Shown here one piece after another: positions 1 to 5,072 of a stretch of DNA of 7,481 bases (within the stretch, counting starts at the first letter, position 1; every line of letters starts with the position of its first letter). Source of the DNA: an uncultured Actinomycetes bacterium (GTDB taxonomy: Bacteria; Actinomycetota; Actinomycetes; Nanopelagicales; Nanopelagicaceae); NCBI GenBank assembly GCA_903832395.1, contig CAILBF010000228.1:1-7481 (forward strand). Reading direction: 5' to 3'. The position numbers were made by a program, and so were the translations under genes. Under the pieces are notes generated by a model. The model saw only the letters and a program-made list of their open reading frames with translations. It searched no databases and was not told the DNA's origin.

Positions 1-339
1 ATGTAATCGAACTCGGGCCGGAGTCGTTAAAGGGTGATATGGCAAATGAACTGCCGCCCACTGACCAGTTGCATCAAATGAGATTCGCAGTAAGCCATCG
101 GGCGCCGGCTCGCTCACTAACAGCGCATTGACTGCTGATACAACTAAAGCGCTATCAGGCAATGGCACATTAGCAATTGTCGCACTTTTATGTGCCCGGA
201 GCATGTGTCGATTGAAAGCATATGGAAGGCCCATAACCGTTCTTATGGTTTCAAAAATCCCCGCGCCGATTAACCAACCCGTCGGCGTGCAAGGGGCGTT
301 TTCGATATCGACTAAATCGCCATTGAAAACTATTTTCAT
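1..339 (-). CDS. pabC: Class IV aminotransferase, probable 4-amino-4-deoxychorismate lyase (N-terminal part, runs off left edge)
   Basis: The first 113 residues of a PLP fold-type IV enzyme are read from ATG at 339 leftwards with no stop before the window edge. The N-terminus MKIVFNGDLVD is followed by G-x-G-I-F-E-T-I-R-T (residues 25-34) and a short FNRHMLR segment (42-48), the typical N-terminal signature of the PabC / branched-chain aminotransferase / D-amino-acid transaminase family. The catalytic PLP lysine would lie beyond the edge and cannot be checked. The start overlaps the pabB stop as ATGA, with GGAGGAG just upstream, so the two genes should be co-translated. PabC removes pyruvate from 4-amino-4-deoxychorismate to give p-aminobenzoate for folate. 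The family assignment is firm. The choice of PabC over another class IV aminotransferase rests mainly on the neighbouring pabB. Confidence 0.85.
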   Translation of the reverse strand, partial: MKIVFNGDLVDIENAPCTPTGWLIGAGIFETIRTVMGLPYAFNRHMLRAHKSATIANVPLPDSALVVSAVNALLVSEPAPDGLLRISFDATGQWAAVHLPYHPLTTPARVRLH

Positions 340-1325
340 GAAAGCACTCCTCCGGCGATTGAGATCAAATTGCGCGCCTTGAGTTGGGTCTCTTCCCACT
401 CGCCTAATGGATCACTTCCCCACGTAATCCCCGCACCAGTTCCAAAATGCAACGCATCATCTTTAAAGAAGATCCGTATAGCAACAGAGAGTTCGCACAT
501 ATCGCCTTGAACCCAGCCTAAGACGCCACAATATGGCCCGCGCGCACTTTCATTCTCGGTTATTACCGACACTGCAGATGATTTTGGCGCACCGCTAATA
601 GATCCAGGTGGATGGAGTGATGAAATAATTTCACTCCACGTGATTCCTTTTCGTAGCTCACCTTCGACATCCGAGACTAAATGCACAAGACCTGGGTGTG
701 GCTCTGATGCAAGTAACCTCGGCACGCTTATCGAGCCATTTTCGCAGATTGCGCCAAAATCATTGCGCATCAAATCAACGATCATCACATTCTCGGCAAT
801 ATCTTTAGCGCCAAAATGTGACTGGCCTGGAAGTTGAGTTCCTTTTATTGGGGATGTTCGAATTTGATTGCCAGTACGTTTGAGAAATAACTCTGGTGAT
901 GCAGATGCGATATTTAAATCAGGAGTTTCAAAATACGCCGCCCAAGGAGCGGGATTGTTGACGAGAATCTGCGAAAAAAGACCTCGCAGAGTGCGATCTT
1001 TTTCAATCGCAATTGTTAATCGTCGGCAAGCGTTCACTTGATAGACCCAACCATCAGCTATCGAACTTTGAATTGATTTGACGTAATCCATGTATTGATT
1101 TTTAGTAAAGCTCGAATGCCACTCTCCGTCGAGTTTCTTCCATTCAACTGCAGGAAAAGCTGCATCAATTACCTCGGAAAATCGAGCAGCCGTGAATTCG
1201 CCTTCAAAAGTAGTTGATACAGCCCAAAATTGACCATCGGATAAAACCGCTGGGTCATGCGAGATTTCGACGAGACCACTAGCCAGTCGGCCATTCATCC
1301 AAAATAATCCGCCGCCACTCATCAC
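336..1325 (-). CDS. pabB: Aminodeoxychorismate synthase component I (compact PabB)
   Basis: This chorismate-binding enzyme (329 aa from GTG 1325) converts chorismate plus amidotransferase-derived ammonia to 4-amino-4-deoxychorismate in folate synthesis. Visible motifs are VYQVN (about 95-99), SPIKGT (158-163, K161), ENVMIVDLMRND (178-189), PPGSISGAPK (239-248) and GAGITWGSDP (297-306), followed by KARN near the C-terminus. The lysine in PIKGT is the PabB-type residue; anthranilate synthases usually have PIAGT there. The protein is shorter than the roughly 450-aa E. coli PabB, lacking most of the N-terminal subdomain, as in actinobacterial compact forms. No pabA glutaminase is in the window. 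A stop (TAG) lies just upstream in frame, so the start must be TTG 1331, GTG 1325 or ATG 1322. There is no good Shine-Dalgarno. GTG 1325 is preferred because a TANNNT hexamer sits six bases before it; ATG 1322 is nearly as likely. Confidence 0.93.
   Translation of the reverse strand: MMSGGGLFWMNGRLASGLVEISHDPAVLSDGQFWAVSTTFEGEFTAARFSEVIDAAFPAVEWKKLDGEWHSSFTKNQYMDYVKSIQSSIADGWVYQVNACRRLTIAIEKDRTLRGLFSQILVNNPAPWAAYFETPDLNIASASPELFLKRTGNQIRTSPIKGTQLPGQSHFGAKDIAENVMIVDLMRNDFGAICENGSISVPRLLASEPHPGLVHLVSDVEGELRKGITWSEIISSLHPPGSISGAPKSSAVSVITENESARGPYCGVLGWVQGDMCELSVAIRIFFKDDALHFGTGAGITWGSDPLGEWEETQLKARNLISIAGGVLS
347..353 (-). promoter_or_regulatory. Shine-Dalgarno of the pabC-like gene, inside the end of pabB
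   Basis: On the minus strand GGAGGAG lies about 7-9 nt before the ATG at 339, within the last codons of pabB (encoding Gly-Gly-Val). It fixes the start of the downstream aminotransferase and supports coupled translation. Confidence 0.7.
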
Positions 1326-1331
1326 AGGCAA

Positions 1332-1337
1332 ACGCTA
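1332..1337 (-). promoter_or_regulatory. Candidate -10 element for a leaderless pabB transcript
   Basis: On the minus strand TAGCGT is followed by six bases (TTGCCT) and then GTG at 1325. This is the spacing expected if transcription begins at the start codon, as is common in Actinobacteria. No convincing -35 is visible, and the hexamer is a minimal TANNNT match. Confidence 0.3.
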
Positions 1338-1354
1338 TCCATAGAGCTCTCACT

Positions 1355-1384
1355 TTGGCGCTTATGGCCTTCCTACGGTAGATT
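1355..1384 (+). promoter_or_regulatory. Candidate promoter for the tRNA-Gly/tRNA-Cys/cupin unit
   Basis: TTGGCG (1355-1360) and TAGATT (1379-1384) are 18 bp apart. They would place the transcription start near 1390, a few bases before tRNA-Gly. TACGGT (1374-1379) is an alternative -10. The region is the divergent gap to pabB, so a promoter facing this way is needed, but the boxes are weak. Confidence 0.35.
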
Positions 1385-1394
1385 TTGCCTCCTC

Positions 1395-1467
1395 GCGGAC
1401 GTAGCGCAGTTGGTAGCGCGGAACCTTGCCAAGGTTCAGGTCGCCGGTTCGAACCCGGTCGTCCGCT
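1395..1467 (+). tRNA. tRNA-Gly (GCC anticodon)
   Basis: A full cloverleaf can be drawn by hand. The acceptor GCGGACG (1395-1401) pairs perfectly with CGTCCGC (1460-1466). The D stem is GCGC/GCGC (1404-1407/1416-1419). The anticodon stem GAACC/GGTTC (1421-1425/1433-1437) encloses loop TTGCCAA with anticodon GCC at 1428-1430. The T stem is GCCGG/CCGGT with loop TTCGAAC. The discriminator is U (1467), as expected for bacterial tRNA-Gly. CCA is not encoded (CTG follows). It is first in the plus-strand tRNA cluster, 29 nt before tRNA-Cys. Confidence 0.97.
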
Positions 1468-1496
1468 CTGATAAGTCGCCACGGCGATATGCACAT

Positions 1497-1570
1497 GGTC
1501 GGGTGGCCGAGAGGCGAGGCAAGGGACTGCAAATCCCTCTACACGGGTTCAAATCCCGTCCCGACCTCCA
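1497..1570 (+). tRNA. tRNA-Cys (GCA anticodon), CCA encoded
   Basis: The acceptor GGTCGGG (1497-1503) pairs with CCCGACC (1560-1566). The D stem is GCC/GGC (1506-1508/1518-1520). The anticodon stem AGGGA/TCCCT (1522-1526/1534-1538) encloses CTGCAAA with anticodon GCA at 1529-1531. The T stem ACGGG/CCCGT encloses TTCAAAT. The discriminator is U (1567), a known cysteine identity element. CCA follows directly at 1568-1570, unlike the other two tRNAs here. It lies between tRNA-Gly and the cupin gene and is probably on the same precursor transcript. Confidence 0.97.
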
Positions 1571-1605
1571 TCATTACAAAACAAACTTGTGGGAAGGTAG
1601 CGACC

Positions 1606-1944
1606 ATGAGTGAATCAACGCGTCCTTGGGGCCGATATGAAATCCTCCAAGAGAGTGATGTGCATAAAGTTAAATGCATTTGGGTCCTTCCCGGAAAGCG
1701 ACTCTCATATCAGCGCCATGAAAAACGCGCAGAACACTGGTTTATCGTCTCGGGCACTGCCCTGGTTACTTATAACGGCGATGAAATAAAGATGCAATCT
1801 GGCGACACCATCGATATTGCAATCGGAGATTTACATCGAATTGAAAATATTGGAATCGATGATGTGGTTTTTATAGAGATTCAGAGTGGCAGCTACTTCG
1901 GAGAAGACGATATCGAGCGTATTGAGGATGATTTCGGACGCTAA
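1606..1944 (+). CDS. Small stand-alone cupin of the type II mannose-6-phosphate isomerase family
   Basis: This is a 112-aa single-domain protein matching the C-terminal isomerase half of bifunctional GDP-mannose pyrophosphorylase / phosphomannose isomerase proteins (MannoseP_isomer cupin). It opens with RPWGRYEIL (6-14), then has the cupin metal-site pattern Q36-x-H38 and E43-H44, HWFIVSGTA (44-52), and a second-motif histidine H77 (GDLHRIEN). It ends with the family signature QSGSYFGEDDIERIEDDFGR (93-112). The likely role is metal-dependent interconversion of mannose-6-P and fructose-6-P or a related sugar phosphate; a non-enzymatic sugar-binding cupin is possible. ATG 1606 is chosen because GGAAGG (1592-1597) sits 8 nt upstream and the homology begins just after it; the longer open frame runs back through the tRNA genes. 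It starts 35 nt after tRNA-Cys and ends 35 nt before tRNA-Val, with no obvious promoter of its own. Confidence 0.88.
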   Translation: MSESTRPWGRYEILQESDVHKVKCIWVLPGKRLSYQRHEKRAEHWFIVSGTALVTYNGDEIKMQSGDTIDIAIGDLHRIENIGIDDVVFIEIQSGSYFGEDDIERIEDDFGR

Positions 1945-1963
1945 TCACATAAAGTTCGTGGGG

Positions 1964-1969
1964 TATGAT
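1964..1969 (+). promoter_or_regulatory. Candidate -10 element for tRNA-Val
   Basis: TATGAT, a five-of-six match to TATAAT, would give transcription starting near 1976, just before tRNA-Val at 1980. No good -35 is seen at 16-18 bp. If real, tRNA-Val can be made independently of the upstream tRNA/cupin transcript. Confidence 0.45.
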
Positions 1970-1979
1970 TCCCCAGCAA

Positions 1980-2051
1980 GGATCGTTGGCTCAGCGGTAG
2001 AGCACCACATTGACATTGTGGGGGTCACTGGTTCGATCCCAGTACGGTCCA
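1980..2051 (+). tRNA. tRNA-Val (GAC anticodon)
   Basis: The acceptor GGATCGT (1980-1986) pairs with ACGGTCC (2044-2050) with one T-G wobble at the fourth pair. The D stem is GCTC/GAGC (1989-1992/2000-2003). The anticodon stem CCACA/TGTGG (2005-2009/2017-2021) encloses TTGACAT with anticodon GAC at 2012-2014. The T stem ACTGG/CCAGT encloses TTCGATC. The discriminator is A (2051), as usual for tRNA-Val. CCA is not encoded (CTT follows). It is the third tRNA of the cluster, separated from tRNA-Cys by the cupin gene. Confidence 0.97.
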
Positions 2052-2057
2052 CTTAGA

Positions 2058-2087
2058 TTGAAATTACTTATTTTAATTCAGCATAAT
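2058..2087 (+). promoter_or_regulatory. Sigma-70-type promoter of the APC permease gene
   Basis: TTGAAA (2058-2063) and CATAAT (2082-2087) are separated by 18 bp, each five of six to consensus, in an AT-rich stretch just after tRNA-Val. Transcription would start near 2094, giving a leader of about 70 nt. The -10 is embedded in a small inverted repeat, GCATA-A-TATGC (2081-2091), which could be an operator or chance. Confidence 0.6.
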
Positions 2088-2127
2088 ATGCGCGCTCACT
2101 GCTACCTTATTGCCAGTATTCGCCCAT

Positions 2128-2141
2128 GCATCGATAGATGC
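2128..2141 (+). repeat. Short inverted repeat in the permease leader
   Basis: GCATC, a 4-nt spacer GATA, and GATGC form a perfect 5-bp hairpin about 13 nt before the ribosome binding site. It is small and may be chance. No riboswitch-like architecture is seen in the remaining leader (2095-2164). Confidence 0.3.
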
Positions 2142-2153
2142 CCTCTCCAACTC

Positions 2154-2158
2154 GGAGG
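2154..2158 (+). promoter_or_regulatory. Ribosome binding site that sets the permease start
   Basis: GGAGG lies 6 nt before ATG 2165. The upstream in-frame ATG at 2138 has no such site, and the nine residues it would add look unlike the family, so translation from 2165 is preferred. Confidence 0.75.
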
Positions 2159-2164
2159 TTAGTA

Positions 2165-3670
2165 ATGACAAGCAGGCAAGGTAACCAGGGAAAGCAAAGC
2201 AATACGGAACAAAAATTAGCCTCGAATGTCTTGGGGTTATTTGAATCCACAATCATGGGAATCGCTGGATCTGCTCCTGCATATTCCATTGCTGCCACAA
2301 CCGTAACCCTTGCTGTAACTGTCGGCCTCTTTGGTCCCGGTGAACTTTTCTACTCTGGAATTGCAATGTTTGGCGTCGTTGTTGCCTTTCACTACATGGG
2401 CAAAGTTCGACAGAATGCCGGGGCAACATATATCTGGGTACGAAACGCACTGCACCCTATTTTGGGATATCTGGCAGGCTGGTCGTTAGTAACTGCATCG
2501 ATTATTTTCGGTCTTGTCTCCACAGTTCCCGCCTCTACAAGTCTGCTCTCGCTCTTTACAAATAATGACAAGATAATCAGTAACGTCCACTGGACAACTT
2601 TGATTGGCGCTGCGATCTTCATATTCATGGTCGCCATCATCGCTTATGGAATTAAATTCACCGCAAAAGCTCAAGTCATCATGACCGTTGCAGAGCTTGG
2701 ACTTTTATGGATTTTCGATGTTCTAGCGCTTCTACATCACCCACATGCGCATAAATTTAGTTGGAACTGGTTTTCATTCAGCCAGATAAAGTCGTACTCA
2801 ATTCCAGATAACGTCGTCGGTACTGCCAGCAGTTTTGATCCTAAATATGTTGTAGCAACTGGCCTTAGCGCAATCCTCATCGGGGCAGTATCTGGTGCCT
2901 TCTTTTACTGGGGCTGGGACGTAACGGCTAATCTCAATGAGGAGACCAAAGAGGGCGATACAAACGCAGGCAAGGGCGGAATCTTTGGAATTTTGTTCGT
3001 CTTCTTTACTTTCCTATTCACGCTGATTGCCATCAATATGGTGCTTAGCGATGCAACCCTCTCATCAAGTGGCAGCATCCTGAGTGATTTTGCCGCCGTT
3101 ATCGTGCCCGGCTGGTTTGGTAAGTTCATCGTCGTTTCAGTCTTACTCTCCACCGTTGCAACCATTGAAACCCAGATGATTCAAGTGACACGCACGCTCT
3201 TTTCAATGGGTCGCGACTACTCAATGCCTTCATCCTTTGGAAATGTCCATAAGAAGTTCCAAACCCCTTGGAACGCAACTATCTTTACTACGGTTTTCGT
3301 ACTTCTCTTCTTCATCGGATCACAGTTCATCAAATCGGTAAATGACATTGCGCAAGCAGGTGTGGCCGCAATTGGTATCCAGATTTGTTTCTACTACGCC
3401 TTGGCATCGATCTCTGTGATTGTGCTTTACCGCCGTCACTTGACCCGAAATATCCAAACGTTTTTCATGGTCGGCGTATGGCCAGCACTTTCCGGACTAT
3501 TTCTCATCGCTGTTCTGATCAAAGTTATTCCAACTTTGAGCCATCTTGCATTATGGGTGGGAGTCGGAACTGTCGCCATCGGTGTAATTCCCATGTCTAT
3601 CTACTGGTGGCAAGGGGCCGATTACTTTAAACGGCCTACCTCAGAAGAGCGGCACGCGCAGCTTCCCTAA
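2165..3670 (+). CDS. APC-superfamily amino acid/amine permease
   Basis: This is a 501-aa inner-membrane transporter with about twelve hydrophobic segments after a polar 20-residue N-terminus. TM1 carries the glycine-rich STIMGIAGSAPAYS stretch (28-41), equivalent to the substrate-binding break in APC transporters. YWGWD (248-252) and NEET (258-261) follow TM6, and a cytoplasmic loop holds the family motif MGRD (348-351) followed by a FGNVHKKFQTPW-type segment. These features, and a length near 500, are typical of APC permeases that bring in amino acids or amines by proton or ion coupling. The substrate cannot be read from the sequence. It has its own promoter and leader. The next gene starts 55 nt later and appears to have a separate promoter, so the two are probably not an obligate operon. 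No terminator hairpin is visible after its stop. Confidence 0.92.
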   Translation: MTSRQGNQGKQSNTEQKLASNVLGLFESTIMGIAGSAPAYSIAATTVTLAVTVGLFGPGELFYSGIAMFGVVVAFHYMGKVRQNAGATYIWVRNALHPILGYLAGWSLVTASIIFGLVSTVPASTSLLSLFTNNDKIISNVHWTTLIGAAIFIFMVAIIAYGIKFTAKAQVIMTVAELGLLWIFDVLALLHHPHAHKFSWNWFSFSQIKSYSIPDNVVGTASSFDPKYVVATGLSAILIGAVSGAFFYWGWDVTANLNEETKEGDTNAGKGGIFGILFVFFTFLFTLIAINMVLSDATLSSSGSILSDFAAVIVPGWFGKFIVVSVLLSTVATIETQMIQVTRTLFSMGRDYSMPSSFGNVHKKFQTPWNATIFTTVFVLLFFIGSQFIKSVNDIAQAGVAAIGIQICFYYALASISVIVLYRRHLTRNIQTFFMVGVWPALSGLFLIAVLIKVIPTLSHLALWVGVGTVAIGVIPMSIYWWQGADYFKRPTSEERHAQLP

Positions 3671-3713
3671 AAGCTCGAAATTCATCCTCCCACCTCAGCT
3701 ATGGGCTTGCACG

Positions 3714-3719
3714 TAAGAT
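3714..3719 (+). promoter_or_regulatory. -10 element for a leaderless mRNA starting at ATG 3726
   Basis: TAAGAT is followed by exactly six bases and then ATG at 3726, so the expected transcription start is the A of the start codon. No Shine-Dalgarno precedes the ATG, in agreement. A -35 is not evident, which is common for such actinobacterial promoters. Confidence 0.55.
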
Positions 3720-3725
3720 TGCCCC

Positions 3726-5072
3726 ATGGAAAAGCCAACTAAAAAACCTATTGCCCGTGTGGTCAATACGGTTGAACGCGCCGTCGGTAGGCGCGATTTA
3801 GTGTTGGCCCGTAAAAGTATTCGTGACTCATTAGTTTCTTTAGCTGGCCTTATCGGTTGCCCAGTGCGAAATGAAGAGGGTCGCGAAATCGGCCGCTTAG
3901 TCGATGTTGTTATCCAACATGGGCACGATGCCTATCCCCCGGTATCAGGCTTGATTGTAAAAGTTGGTTTGCGTAAATCTTTTATCGACGGCGCACGTAT
4001 TGCCAAACTCAGTCACCATGAGATTCAACTCTCTTCGACCACAATTAGTTTGACGGATTACAAACGCGTCGAAGGGGCCTCGCTTCTAGATGGGGATGTC
4101 CTCGACCATCAAATCGTTGATGTTAACGGTCTTCGCGTTGTGCGGTGCTCTGATCTTTATTTAGCTCCACTTGATAAAGAGATTCGTGTTGTAGGCGTTG
4201 ATACGTCCTTTGTAACTTTCCTGCGCCGAATTTTCCCAGGTGCAATTGGACGGCGAGCTACTCCTCAACACGTTCTCGACTGGTCTACTTTCGCATCCCT
4301 TGCCGATACTTCTGGAGTAGTTAAGACATCTGGTTCAAAGACTGCGCTCTCACAACTGCGTCCTGCCGACTTGGCTGATTTAATTGAAGATTTAGCGGGC
4401 CGTGAACAGACGGCACTTATTGAAATGTTAGATCCAGAGCTTGCAGCCGACGCCCTTGAAGAGATGGAAGATGAAGAGTTGCAAGGACTTTTGCGCGGTC
4501 TGCCTGAGGCGCGTGCGGCCGAGCTTTTATCTCGCATGGAGCCCGACGAGTCGGCCGAAGTTTTGCGTGACTTAGATGATGAGCACCGCGAAGATATTTT
4601 AAAGGCGATGGATGTCAAAGTTGCTAATCAATTACGTCAATTGATCGCCTTCGATGAAACTATCGCCGGCGGAATCATGACAACTCACATGGTGATTGCA
4701 CGCGAGAATGACACGGTTGGCCAAGCGCTCAAGTCATTAGTGGAGAGTCGTTACCGCGATATTTCAGATGGCGTTTTAATCGTTGATAGCAAAGGCAAGT
4801 TAATCGATCACATTCAGATTATCGAGCTTGTAGCGGCAAAACCTAATACTCCACTCTCTGATTTGATTGGGCCTCCCTATCCAACTTCGGTCCAAATAGA
4901 TTCGCATCTAGATGAGGTAATCGAGGAGTTTTCAAATAACCGCGGCGCATCCATTGTCGTCATCGATGATAAAGGAAAACCAGTTGGTCGTATTTTGGCC
5001 GATGACTTAGTCGATGCACTTAAACCTGAAAGCCAACATGGATTATCCAAAGGCACTGGTGCGCTTTCGTGA
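3726..5072 (+). CDS. PRC-barrel / MgtE_N / CBS-pair protein, predicted cytosolic Mg2+ sensor partner of the NRAMP gene
   Basis: This is a 448-aa soluble protein with no membrane segment. After a basic N-terminus (about 1-35) come two PRC-barrel-like units (about 37-115 and 118-175; e.g. LIGCPVRNEEGREIGRLVDV). The MgtE intracellular N domain spans about 208-312, with the helical-repeat signature LRPADLADL (211-219) and acidic LEEMEDEELQGLL. The conserved junction AGGIMTT (314-320) leads to two CBS domains (about 318-375 and 380-437). In MgtE Mg2+ channels the N and CBS domains bind cytosolic Mg2+ and close the pore. Here the MgtE membrane domain is absent, and the next gene, overlapping by GTGA, encodes an NRAMP-fold transporter. 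The inferred role is gating or regulating that transporter in response to Mg2+, possibly with nucleotide binding to CBS. The PRC barrels may dock it to a partner. ATG 3726 is supported by the leaderless promoter. The domain call is firm; the function is inferred. Confidence 0.88.
   Translation: MEKPTKKPIARVVNTVERAVGRRDLVLARKSIRDSLVSLAGLIGCPVRNEEGREIGRLVDVVIQHGHDAYPPVSGLIVKVGLRKSFIDGARIAKLSHHEIQLSSTTISLTDYKRVEGASLLDGDVLDHQIVDVNGLRVVRCSDLYLAPLDKEIRVVGVDTSFVTFLRRIFPGAIGRRATPQHVLDWSTFASLADTSGVVKTSGSKTALSQLRPADLADLIEDLAGREQTALIEMLDPELAADALEEMEDEELQGLLRGLPEARAAELLSRMEPDESAEVLRDLDDEHREDILKAMDVKVANQLRQLIAFDETIAGGIMTTHMVIARENDTVGQALKSLVESRYRDISDGVLIVDSKGKLIDHIQIIELVAAKPNTPLSDLIGPPYPTSVQIDSHLDEVIEEFSNNRGASIVVIDDKGKPVGRILADDLVDALKPESQHGLSKGTGALS

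Noticed and set aside
1426..1605. Longer N-terminus for the cupin gene, starting inside tRNA-Gly
   Set aside because: The extra 60 residues are translated tRNA sequence. Homology and a Shine-Dalgarno both support ATG 1606.
1279..1613. Open frames on both strands across the tRNA-Gly and tRNA-Cys genes (1279-1494 minus; 1410-1613 plus)
   Set aside because: They lie mostly over tRNA sequence, have no Shine-Dalgarno and resemble no protein family. They are by-products of the tRNA genes. The stretch upstream of pabB in another frame was considered as a frameshifted N-terminus but does not look like the family.
1959..1975. TGGGG/CCCCA hairpin after the cupin gene as a terminator
   Set aside because: Its stem is only 5 bp, no T tract follows, and its loop is the TATGAT that fits better as the tRNA-Val -10.
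4265..4618. 117-codon serine-rich open frame antisense to the MgtE_N domain
   Set aside because: It is the mirror of the charged helical repeats (Glu/Leu/Ala codons read backwards give Ser/Lys/Arg). It has no ribosome site or family resemblance.
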